A DNA stretch of 64,000 nucleotides from Liquidambar formosana. Taxonomy: Eukaryota; Streptophyta; Magnoliopsida; Saxifragales; Altingiaceae. The translations under genes were made by a program, and so were the position numbers. Each line of letters opens with the position of its first letter. Within the stretch, counting starts at the first letter, position 1. The notes under the pieces are model-generated. The model ran no database searches and had not been told where the DNA came from. It was given only the letters and a program-made list of their open reading frames with translations. The stretch lies in NCBI GenBank assembly GCA_039720395.1, contig CM077832.1, positions 19,253,850 through 19,317,849 of the forward strand, in the 5' to 3' direction. Of this stretch, positions 11,421 through 20,846 are shown piece by piece.

Positions 11421-11754
11421 CTAGTAATAGCACACGTGTGTTGCACGTAAATATTTTGTGTGGGAAAAAATTTCTTAAAAAAATAAACATAAAATTTCTT
11501 AGAAAAATCAACATAAAAATATTTTATTCATAAAAAATCTTTAACATAAAATCTTGTGATATCTTGGTCTTTGAATTGTTAACATTAATATACATATCTC
11601 ACTTACCCCAAAAAAAAAAAAAAAAAGGAAAAAAAAAACAGAAGCATTAATATGCATGAAGCATCAATAAAAATACATAAAAATGTAATACGATCATCCA
11701 TCAAAACTAAAGGTAAAGAGTGTGTGTGTGTGTGTATGTATGTGTGTGTATAGA
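11421..11754 (-). mobile_element. Possible Helitron-like element (weak)
   Basis: Minus-strand termini fit the rule: TCTATACACAC start at 11754 and GTGCAACACACGTGTGC...ATTACTAG end at 11421. The interior is not obviously homologous to the other Helitrons, so this rests on termini and length alone. Confidence 0.3.
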
Positions 11755-12110
11755 TATATAGTCCTTTAATATCGGTGCACTGCAAAACTCTAATAACTTT
11801 TATTTTGTGAATCCAACCATTGGATAACATAGCGTTCTTATGTAGGCGTTTCATGAAAAATTAAAAAAAAAAAATCAAGTTGATCTGAGATTAATTGATA
11901 TTTGATTTAAAACGTTCATTTTTTAATCAATAGTGATCACTCATTTATAAACATTTTGAAAGAAATAGGTTTCAATAATAGATCAACTTGATTTTTTGCA
12001 TGCATGACCAACATATGATTGAAATTTAATCAAACCGTTTGGCCAAATATAAGTTGCACGTAATAATTTTGGAGTGCATTTGTTGCAAAATTGCATTGGG
12101 TGCACTTGAT
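11755..12110. repeat. Fold-back (inverted) repeat, MITE-like
   Basis: AAAAAATCAAGTTGATCT near 11868-11886 is mirrored by AGATCAACTTGATTTTTTGC near 11979-11999. Weaker complementarity extends outward (GGTGCACTGCAAAA near 11774 against TGCATTGGGTGCAC near 12090). Superfamily and TSD not determined. Confidence 0.45.
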
Positions 12111-13002
12111 AATAGAATGTATATATACATGTGATCAGTATGGTGCATAAACAAAAAAAATTGTAAAATAACAATTCCAACTTCAACGTACCTATCAAAG
12201 ATCTTGGGGAAGAAAGCAAATAGGTTATACGAAAGTGAAAAAACAAGAACCAATGGAGGGTTTTTATTTGGTGTTACATACGTGGTGCTTTCTTGCATGG
12301 CTAGAAGTCATGGTAAGGGTAGGAATTGATACTTCAAATTAGTTTCAAACCTATATTTATGTTGTTTTTATTTGTTTTAGGATTTTGGTGTGTTTTTATT
12401 TGTATTAGGATTTTATTGTTTAGTAAAAAATAAGAATTATTATTAAAACGTATAGATTATATTTATCTCAAACTCACATGTAGACAATTTTTATCTCAAA
12501 CTATGGATATCGATGAAGTTTAACTGTATGCAGATATCATCATTAGATCAAATATTTTAATTAATATGCACTTTCAGTTGATCAATTCAGAAAATAAAAG
12601 GTACTATACAATTGGTATTATCAAATTATAATCATAATCAATAATAAAATGGATTGACATAAAAAATAATGAAAACCACGACAGAAAAAAAAAGAAAACC
12701 ATAAAATACATGCGCATAAAACAAAAGTTTAAAACAGTTAAGACAAAAAAAGCAAAAACTCGTGTCAATCACCTTTTTCTTTCTTTCTTTTTTTCAGTTA
12801 TGATCTGTACTTGGACAAGTTGGATGCCTAACTCTAGTAGCCATAATTCCCTTTAAAACGAAAAATATTGGAGGGTTAAAAATGCAGTCAAAGATAGATG
12901 AAAACTTCATAAACATGAAAAAATAAAATAAAATAGTAACAAAATATATAAACAATAATAGAACAATTAAAACCAGACCTTCCCCACCCTCCCCCTTTCG
13001 CG

Positions 13003-13046
<44 letters not shown>

Positions 13047-13214
13047 CTTGGAACCCAATCTAATCTCACAAAACATTGAAAAAGCAAAAAAAAACTTCAA
13101 CGAAATTGAAATGAGTCTTCAATCAGTTTTCTATAATTTCCGTATAATTTGCATCATGCGTGGACTTTGTCATAGAACACCAGAAATTCTCAAGTGGGCA
13201 ATCAAACCCATTAC
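12111..13214. other. Gene-free stretch with long T-tract
   Basis: AT-rich; a ~43-base T-tract lies at 13004-13046. Long minus-strand frames here run through the tract (poly-Lys) and are not credible. The part just below 13214 is probably former PEPC intron (see next feature). Confidence 0.45.
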
Positions 13215-13346
13215 AGTTTCTTTGACATCCTCCCCATGCAAATCCTGAAGAATGTCAAGAAATCGATCCAATACCAAAGCATCGTACTCCACCAGCTTGT
13301 CATCCTTAGATACTTTTGGCAGTGCCAACAGCATCAATTGTGCATC
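13215..13346 (-). pseudogene. Phosphoenolpyruvate carboxylase exon 1 fragment
   Basis: Forty-four minus-strand codons read [34 protein letters not shown] and [10 protein letters not shown]. This is the conserved N-terminal region of plant PEPC, which adds bicarbonate to phosphoenolpyruvate in the cytosol. The match stops at ACT followed by GTAATG, a usable splice donor where family members have an intron, so the fragment is of genomic rather than cDNA origin. The start codon, the N-terminal phosphorylation region and the other ~900 residues are absent. Upstream it runs straight into a tandem repeat at 13352. A non-functional fragment. Confidence 0.8.
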
Positions 13347-13351
13347 AGTTG

Positions 13352-13640
13352 TGCTTTATATATTAAGGTATGTGTTTTAGAATATATTAAGGTATGTGTT
13401 CCGGCTGTTTATTTATTATATAAGAATTATAATTTCCATTCTTTGAATTCCTATTTGTATTTTATATATTAAGGTATGTGTTTCAGAATATATTAAATTA
13501 AGTGTTTTAGAATTATAATTTCCATATTCCTATATATTTCTATTTATTATATAGGAATTATAGTTTCCATTTCTCTTGAATTCCTATTTGTGTTTTATAT
13601 ATTAAGGTATGTGTTTTAGAATTATAGTTTCCATATTACC
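13352..13640. repeat. Degenerate tandem repeat (TATATTAAGGTATGTGTTT)
   Basis: TATATTAAGGTATGTGTT occurs near 13358, 13386, 13463 and 13597. It alternates with AGAATTATAATTTCCAT and GAATTCCTATTTGT blocks, giving several diverged ~120-bp units. No ORF. Confidence 0.65.
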
Positions 13641-13764
13641 ATATTTCTTATATATGCAGAAGGGTGGGTAATTGTGTATTTAAAAATTAAAATAAAAATA
13701 TATTAGTCAATCAAAAGTTTTTTTTACATTACTCTTTTATAGGTAGTATAGATATAAATAATTA

Positions 13765-13933
13765 TAATGGTATATATGATAGGTAAAAAGAGGTAAATAT
13801 ACGAAGAGGTGGTGCATCACTGCATCAGTTGTGTGTGGATCCCAAGGGACTCGCGCCTCTTGATGGACGCACATCGGTTTGTTTATTTCCATTTCAACAG
13901 TTGCGTCTTCTTCTATCTCTATTTCCATTTCAA

Positions 13934-13980
<47 letters not shown>

Positions 13981-14136
13981 TGTTTGTATCGTTCTTTCAA
14001 AATCGATATCTTCACTCAGACTGAATCGCAATCCACAAGAGAAGAGACTTTCCACCGGCCACCATGCAGTTCTAATTGGGACAGTGCGCAATAAGATATA
14101 TACTCTCCACATCATAATCCCAATTCCCAACTACTG

Positions 14137-14179
<43 letters not shown>

Positions 14180-14349
14180 CGTGTCTGTTTGCGTTTGTGC
14201 ATATTTACACGTTCACCCTTGTGGAGTTCTTAGGTTTTTGAGTGAAATAATACAAACATGCATGCTGGCGCAAGGAAAAAATATTAGTGCGACTCAGGGT
14301 GTCTCAATCAAATCATAAAAATAAAATATTAGACCCTCTGATTTTTTTA
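13765..14349 (+). repeat. Promoter-like segment, duplicate copy 1
   Basis: It is the same sequence as 15026-15597: GATAGGTAAAAAGAGG, GGATCCCAAGGGAC, a CGCACATCGGTTTG block, a variable (TA)n/(TG)n stretch, TCAGACTGAATCGCAATCC, CCACCGGCCACC, then a long CT microsatellite (14140-14176) and GTACGTGTCTGTTTGCG. A CT tract after a TATA-rich stretch looks like a plant promoter plus 5' leader, but no coding sequence follows. Confidence 0.7.
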
Positions 14350-14355
14350 ATAAAA

Positions 14356-14683
14356 AAAATGAAAGATATAAATACAATCATTGAGTATTATTTTTTGTCT
14401 GTTTGTAGTATTTGTAAATTTTATTTCATTATTTTTTTAATCTTATGTGAATGTAGCGATAAATATAATGCATATAGTCATATAATAATATTATATTATT
14501 TCCTATAAAATGGGCTAACTTTGGGTTGGGTTTTGGGCTGGGTTGGGTTACAAATCCCAAACCCAAACCCACCCATATTTAAGATTGGGTTAGGATTGGC
14601 GGAGATCTAGTTAGGCTCCAAACTGGGCTAGGATGGGCCGTGGGCCGATGGGCCAATCTTACACCCCGTTATAATTATAATTA
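14356..14683. repeat. Dispersed repeat, copy 2 (hAT-like end)
   Basis: Same sequence as 11088-11420, including the GGGTTGGGTTTTGGGCTGGG and CCAATCTTACACCCCG blocks. Lies between the two promoter-like duplicates. Confidence 0.65.
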
Positions 14684-14832
14684 CTAGTTGTCGAGTACAC
14701 GTGATGCGTGTGCAATAAAATGAATTGAGAGAATTTTGGGACGCTATGTAGTTTATAGAAGAGATATACAAACGTGGAGAGAGAGGGAGTTTTTTTTAAA
14801 AAAATAAAAATAAAAAAATTAGGAGATAAACA

Positions 14833-14868
<36 letters not shown>

Positions 14869-15025
14869 GGAGAGTGTGGAGAAGTAGGAGAAAATGTTGG
14901 GTAGTAACTGTTTTCAAGTTTTGAAATTACTAAATTATCTATTAATCTAATAAAATTTTAAGGTTTTTTAGTAATTTTAGATGCAATCTAACGACAAAGT
15001 GAATTATCTTAATAGTATGTATAGA
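14684..15025 (-). mobile_element. Non-autonomous Helitron (copy 2)
   Basis: On the minus strand it starts TCTATACATACTATTAAG and ends TGCACACGCATCACGTGT...CGACAACTAG, flanked by A and T. It is homologous end to end to the plus-strand copy at 4101-4441, including ATAGATAATTTAGTAATTTC and the CT tract. Confidence 0.75.
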
Positions 15026-15383
15026 TAATGACATATATGATAGGTAAAAAGAGGTAAATATACAAAGAGGTGGTGCATCAGTTGTGAGTGGATCCCAAGG
15101 GACACGCGCCTCTTGATGGACGCACATCGGTTTGTTTATTTCCATTTCAACAGTTGCGTCTTCTTCTATCTCTATTTCCATTTCAATGTATATGTATGTG
15201 TATATATATATAAATATATATATTAGATGTTTGCATCGTTCTTTCAAAATCGATATCTTCACTCAGACTGAATCGCAATCCACAAAAGAAGAGACTCTCC
15301 ACCGGCCACCACGCAGTTCTAATTGGGACAGTGCGCAATAAATTATATACTCTCCACATCATAATCCCAATTCCCAACTACTG

Positions 15384-15428
<45 letters not shown>

Positions 15429-15597
15429 CGTGTCTGTTTGCGTTTGTGCATATTTATATGTTCACCCTTGTGGAGTTCTCACGTTTTTGAGTGAAATAGT
15501 ACAACCATGCATGCTGGCGCAAGGAAAAAATAATAGTGCGACTCAGGGTGTCTCAATCAAATCATAAAAATAAAATATTAGACCCTCTGATTTTTTT
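15026..15597 (+). repeat. Promoter-like segment, duplicate copy 2
   Basis: Direct duplicate of 13765-14349 with few substitutions apart from the microsatellites (CT tract 15386-15425). It starts exactly at the Helitron boundary and both copies end at GACCCTCTGATTTTTTT. Confidence 0.7.
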
Positions 15598-15719
15598 TTT
15601 TTTGGTGGATATGAAAAATCAATTCTCCTTAAACTAGTTTTACCTATCAAATCTTCCCAAATAACAACCAATATTTTTGAAGGAAAACTAAATTTCTATA
15701 AACGATTATATTTTACGGT

Positions 15720-15835
15720 ATATTCTAACTTTGTAATAGCATCAACAGTTTTATTTGCTTCTTTATACACATGATTAATCTTAATATCCATATTATTTTC
15801 AATAATAATCTTTCTACAATCACTTATTAGACCAT
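15720..15835 (-). pseudogene. RNase H-like (RVT_3) fragment of a LINE or retroelement
   Basis: The minus strand reads GLISDCRKIIIENNM and KINHVYKEANKTVDAITKLE. This matches the C-terminal part of the plant RNase H-like domain found in non-LTR elements, with the recognisable HVYREAN..ADALAK motif; the usual catalytic Asp of ADALAK is kept as VDAI. Only about 40 residues remain, so it is a remnant. Confidence 0.6.
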
Positions 15836-16285
15836 CTGGTTGAATGGTACCTCTTTCCCTCTTGTTAAGGGCATCATTGGGTTCAAGGGTGCAGGTTGAA
15901 GCCCAAAAAGAAAGGAAAAAAAAAACTATTAAATTGTGGTGCGGCACTTTGAAGAATGGTTTTCGGGGGGGAAAAAATGTCTTAACTGGATAGTTAAATA
16001 TTTTTAATTGTTGATTTCCGTACATTTTGAATTAAGGAAATAGTATTAAAACTCTTTCGTTTTATTTTTTATGGTTTAAGTATTTACACGCCACGATTTT
16101 ATCTGGAAAGTGGACAAACTAATTAAAATGGATAGGAGAAAGATGGGAAAATTCGCATTTGACAAAAGTGGCTGAGATTTCCAGGAAGCTTTCTGGATTT
16201 GGCTTGGGCTACAATTATAAGAGCCTGCTATAATGGCCATAAATTTTGGTCAAATGGCAGGAAATACCTTCCTAATGTGATGCTG
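15836..16285. other. Gene-free stretch
   Basis: No gene, repeat or domain was recognised here; it is AT-rich spacer upstream of GEX1. Confidence 0.4.
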
Positions 16286-16471
16286 TTGGGGAAATCTATG
16301 ATACCCACACAAAAAATGAAGTATCATATCTTTAGTGGTCATATTTTATAATAAGTGATCACTTATCACAAAATGTGATATGAGTTTACAAAAAATATGA
16401 CCACTTACCAAAAAAATGTAACCAACTTACCATTTGGATATAGTACCCCAAGGTACCATAGAATTTCCCAA
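16286..16471. mobile_element. Small MITE with ~20-bp TIRs
   Basis: TTGGGGAAATCTATGATACC at the left is mirrored by GGTACCATAGAATTTCCCAA at the right, 186 bp apart. Flanks GATGCTGTT and AATGTTGTC agree at 6 of 9 positions, a possible degraded 9-bp duplication (Mutator-like). It sits about 500 bp upstream of the GEX1 start. Confidence 0.6.
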
Positions 16472-16799
16472 TGTTGTCTCTGTATTGGTAAAGGCCGGCC
16501 GGTTGGCCAGCTGTGGAGTTTGCAGTCCTTCTAATTGCAGAGAAGCATGACAAAATTACTCTTAATCTCTTATTAATCAAGGTGTCTTTATGCAGTCATG
16601 TAGTATAAAGAAATAAATCCGTAATTCTATTACGATATATGGTCTTTTTTCTTGACTCTTTCCAATTATATATTCTTTTACTCTTTCTCTCTCTGTCCCT
16701 CGTTTTTATTTTTTATATTATTATTATTTCGAAATTGGTCTCTTTCGGATTAAGACCCCTCCAGCTTCCTTTTCTTGCACTTCAAGTACATGCATACAC

Positions 16800-16812
16800 A
16801 TATATATATATA
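16800..16812 (+). promoter_or_regulatory. Candidate TATA region of GEX1
   Basis: A TATATATATATAT run lies about 160 bp before the chosen GEX1 start codon, after a CT-rich stretch (16680-16700). Its position suits a core promoter, but such runs are common in this window. Confidence 0.35.
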
Positions 16813-16969
16813 TTGGGACACACAACAGACACTCACATTATTCAGATTATGGGTTGGAAGCAAATTTTTTCAATTAATTTAAACTTGGATAGCTAGCCTT
16901 GATGCTGATTTTATGAATTTGGTGATAGATTTAAATTGTGGAGTAACGACAGTCAGAGAAGAAACCCAA

Positions 16970-19209
16970 ATGGATCCTCATCCTCATTTATTTCTGTTAG
17001 TACTGATCTTGCTTTCACAAAAATGCCAGTCATGGAGTTTGTTCTCTTCTTCTCCAGAGACTCCTAATGAGAACCCTTCAGAGTATAAGGATAATTCCAA
17101 TGGTTTTGTTGCTCAATTCTCCATGGATCCCCTTAATGACCAGAAGGGAATTAAGCTTGTTAAGAATGCAAGAAGCAAGATGGTTGGCTCTAACTCATGT
17201 TGGCAAAATGCCTATCAGAGTCTCTTTGCTGGGTGCTCGGATATTTTGGCTGTTGAGGAGAAGCGGTCCAGGCTTGCTTGGCATTTAAGCAATTGCTTTC
17301 AAAAGGACTCTGGGTGGCCTCTTTTTCCTTCCTGTGACTCAAAATCTACTATGTTAAATTGCCTCAAAAGGTTGGATGAAGAGCAGCGTAAGATTTATCT
17401 TGAATTCTACCTCGAAACCAACTCCATCTGCCATCAATTACAGTTGAGTCTAGTTTCTTTTACACTAATCAACTTGATTTGTCAGTTTCCTCTACAAATA
17501 ATGACCGGAATTTTGGTTTTTCGTTGTTGCAGGACCGTTGCATTTAAGCTTCAGACGGAGAGATTGGTGAATGAACTGACAAAATCTGCCCAATTTGCAG
17601 AAGACAAATTAGAAATCATAGAAGAGAGATCAAACTATCTATTGCAGAGCTCGAATCAAATCCAAGATTCTTTGTCTTCGATTGATCTTCAAACTCAACA
17701 AGTGTCTCAAGCTTCGAAAAATGTAGAAGATCATATCAATGTTGTATTGAAGCATTCAAAAGCCATTTATGAGCAAGCTGAGGGTATTGCGGCCTCTCAG
17801 TCAGAGCTGCATGAAGGACAAGCGAAAATGAAGGAAAAATTGGAGGACGGGATGGCAATGGTTCATGATTCTTACAATAATCTGGGCGAAGGAATAGATA
17901 AATTACGGAATGAGGCTGTTGAGATAGAGAAGGAGATAAGTAAAGTTGGAGATGCAATGTCTTCCAAGATGAAAAATTTGCAAAGCAAAGCAGATGATAT
18001 TGGGAATATGGCAGGGGTTTCCCTAGATAGGCAGAAAGAACTTCTAGATGGGCAATCCATAGCTCTTGAGGGTCTTAAGTTCCTAACTAAATTCCAATCC
18101 CAGGCGCTAGACGAAAGCAGGTAAAACAGAAACAAATTCTTGCGATCAAATAAAAATAAAGTTCATTAACATCTATCTAAATCCAATTTTAAATTTACAG
18201 GGCCACATTGCAACAATTAGCTGAATTCGGCCATAGACAACAAGACGAACTTCTTCAGCGGCAAGAACAGCTTCAGCGAGCCCATGATCATCTGGTTGCA
18301 AATTCAAAGTCAATATTGGCAGCTCAGGTCAGTTCTTTCTTCAACTCTTGACATTCTCACATGAAGTAGTCGCTCAGATTAGTTTTCTAACTTAGTTTTC
18401 TCATGAATTTGGAACCTCCATTTCTACTGACAGGAAGCTTTCGAATCAAAGCAAGCAAGCATGTTCATTGCTTTGGATAAGCTCTTCACCTTGCACAACA
18501 CCATGTTGCTTGAATCACGATTAATAAAAGCTTTCTTCATTTACTCTCTATCAATCTTTATCTTGTACATGTTCACTAGTACAAAGCAAACATATGCCGT
18601 AAGACCCAGACTCTATATCGGTACGTATATCATCTTCTTATTTTTCAAACTCAGGAAATTTAAGAGGATTTATGCCTGAAAAATTACTGGTATTTAAATT
18701 ATTTTCATTTACAGGGCTATGTGCTACATTCTTGATTGAGTTTGCAATACTTCGGTTTGCAACAAGTGATACGGAACAACAGGCATGGATGATAAGTATG
18801 GTTAGGTCACTCTTTGCGCTTGTTGCTTCGATTCAGCTTTTACATGCCATTTTCACATACAGGTATGCAAAACCTTCGAATGGTTAAAAATTTTGGTTTT
18901 TAGATGCACTTGTGGATTCTAAATCTAAAAAGAATGCCTCGAAAACCATGCAGGGACTTTGAAGTGTTGAACCATCAGATGCTGCTAATGCTAATTGAGA
19001 AGGTTAATGGCATGCAAAGAAACAAACAGTTGTCATGTGACATGGATAGCGATGTAAGTTGGTCTTCATGGATTGAGACCGAATTACCAGAAGAGGTGGA
19101 CAAATTGGAAGACCCTGACTATATGCTTGCAGAAGGAGTTGGAGAGAACTCAATCACAACCACTTCATATACAAGAAAATATAATCTTCGACACCGTAAG
19201 AATCGTTGA
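16970..19209 (+). CDS. GEX1: GAMETE EXPRESSED 1 (GEX1) nuclear fusion protein, six exons
   Basis: Exons read by GT-AG signals are 16970-17442, 17533-18120, 18201-18327, 18434-18620, 18715-18862 and 18954-19209. They join in frame to 592 codons, close to the size I recall for plant GEX1. The family (yeast Kar5 / fish Brambleberry relatives) acts in the nuclear envelope in fusion of nuclei in gametes and the early embryo. Visible features: a signal peptide (residues 1-20, MDPHPHLFLLVLILL...), a Cys-containing lumenal domain with SCWQNAYQSLFAGCSDI near 70-85, a long coiled-coil region in exons 2-3, three hydrophobic segments near 429-446, 455-475 and 487-505, and a charged C-terminal tail ending YNLRHRKNR. 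The ATG at 16970 was preferred over an in-frame one at 16913 because the signal peptide follows directly. Intron 1 (90 bp) has no in-frame stop. All splice junctions restore conserved family sequence, so the gene looks intact. Confidence 0.92.
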
Positions 19210-19900
19210 AGATTTGAATAGGCTTATTACAACTAGTTTTCAACTCAAAATCTAAGAGAATGTTATTTTGCCTATTGAACTCACAGTTTTGGTGTATTCC
19301 ATATGGATCTGTTACTTAATTCTATCTGTTAAGAATAGTATTCTATGTGGATGTATAGATTGACTACTTGAAAGTAATGTGCCAATCCCACTAGTACTTT
19401 TTTTTGGCCCTCTGTTTATGTCTCATCCATGTCTACACTGGTATTTAAGCATATTATTGTTCGTTAGAATTTGAAACAGCAACACTTTTTGTTTAAAATT
19501 GTGGCTTTTCAACTGTGAATCTGTCAATTTGTTTTCGTTAGGGGTTATGAGAGGAAATTTAGTAGGACATTTAGTTAGTTATTACTTAACCTCATGTACA
19601 CAAGTGAGGTCCAAATGTGATGGTTCATTATTTAACCTGTGGGCTCTCTTTAGTCCAGACAGGGTTCCAATATAAGTAATAGTAGTCATTTCTATTATTT
19701 ATCTTTTCTTGATCTGCGCAGAGTAGTTCCTTAGCAAAACTGCAATTGAGGTTGCATTATATATATATATATATATATATATCCTGTTGCTCTAGTTACA
19801 AATCAGACCAAATCATTTAATTTATAGCCAATTCTACACAGAAGACTAACAGATTTTTTAAGAAAAACTTAAGACTTCTACTTGGTTTAAATTAGGAAGA
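19210..19900. other. 3' flank of GEX1
   Basis: Probable 3' untranslated and intergenic DNA; a (TA)n tract lies at 19760-19782. No further gene seen. Confidence 0.45.
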
Positions 19901-20155
19901 AGTTGACCTGACGAAGAATATGAAGAATCAGTCTTTGCTACAATGGTGATATCACCATATGCATTCACCAGTAATCCTTACAAGATCATGCCCTGTTCTC
20001 AAAATGGTGAAGGCCATTTGTATCTCTAAGTTGACCTGACGAAGAATATGAAGAATCAGTCTTTGCTACAATGGTGATATCACCATATGCATTCACCAGT
20101 AATCCTTACAAGATCATGCCCTGTTCTCAAAATGGTGAAGGCCATTTGTATCTCT
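19901..20155. repeat. 128-bp tandem duplication
   Basis: Two essentially identical copies, 19901-20028 and 20029-20155, each starting AGTTGACCTGACGAAGAATA. Each copy carries, on the minus strand, the last codons of a DYW domain (see next feature). The near-identity means a recent duplication. Confidence 0.9.
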
Positions 20156-20471
20156 TTAAAACAATCACCCTTCTTTGAACTCTTCAAACAATCTTCATCC
20201 AAGAGTGACAATCAATGCAAACATTTGAAGATTCTTTGTAATCCTCATTGGCATTCTGGACGCAGTGAGGACAAGTGGAAAAAATAGTAGCGAGTCGTTC
20301 ATTATGGCCACAAACCGATATTTCCTTCATTTCTGCATTTACGTCATGAAGCACAACACCTGCGTATGGGACATATCCCACTTCTTCCATAGATTCCATC
20401 AACTCATTCCAAACTTCCTTATACTCGGCTGAACTGCAAAATTCCATACCCTCCCCTGCCACAAAAGACAA
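19901..20471 (-). pseudogene. PPR-DYW protein C-terminal fragment, broken
   Basis: The minus strand from 20471 reads a degenerate E/DYW region: VGYVPYAGVVLHDVN, GHNERLATIF (normally HSEKLA), and VCIDCHSWMKIV, then a stop, RVQRRVIVLKR, a frameshift, GLHHFEN and, after a further stop, SCKDYW. The order GYVP, LHDV, H-E-x-L-A, CxDCH and terminal C-x-DYW is the DYW deaminase-type domain of organelle RNA-editing PPR proteins. The zinc/catalytic HxE is GHNE here, and no PPR repeats are left upstream. The terminal DYW tail occurs twice because of the 128-bp tandem duplication. Breaks: at least two stops and one frameshift, so it is not functional. Confidence 0.8.
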
Positions 20472-20846
20472 AAGTGTGAATTTTGTTCTTGACTTGTATC
20501 TAACTGCATCCAGCCTCTTTCTTGATTCCTCTCTTTTTCCTTTGTCTCTCTTACCATCTTAACATCCTCCCACATCCCTTTATTTATTTATTTATTTTTT
20601 GGTTAAGTACATCCCTGCATTTGCATAAATGTTTGAGAACATTATAGAATTTTAGACATCGGAAAGCTCTAGTATGCTCCTACTCAAGTAAATTACGAAA
20701 TCATAACTTCAGTCCAATCAATAACTGATCTGGGGCTGTTTATGGAAAGTTCTGTAATCCTTCTCTAAACCACACATCCAAAAGAAAAAATGGTGCTTAA
20801 CAGTGTTCTATATATTTGGTTTGTCAGTGAGATTGTGTCTTGACAA
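20472..20846. other. Gene-free stretch
   Basis: No coding match; may include the 3' untranslated part of the oxidoreductase on the minus strand. A (TTTA)n tract lies near 20580-20600. Confidence 0.4.

Noticed and set aside
11603..11854. 83-codon minus-strand ORF
   Set aside because: Spans T/A homopolymers and a (TG)n tract, no family match, no start context.
12794..13100. Two overlapping minus-strand ORFs of 97 and 70 codons
   Set aside because: Both are carried by a ~43-base T-tract (poly-Lys) and have no domain.
13737..14137. Overlapping ORFs on both strands rich in YIYIYIYI / HTHT
   Set aside because: They are translations of a (TA)n/(TG)n microsatellite within the duplicated promoter-like block.
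15836..15890. Possible tRNA-like stretch (GTTGAATGGTACCTC ... GGTTCAAGGG)
   Set aside because: A B-box-like GGTTCAAGG is present, but no plausible cloverleaf or acceptor stem could be made.
16386..16580. 64-codon minus-strand ORF near GEX1
   Set aside because: It lies largely in the small MITE at 16286-16471.
17736..18135. Minus-strand ORFs within GEX1
   Set aside because: They are shadow frames of GEX1 exon 2, which has the family's coiled-coil protein on the plus strand.
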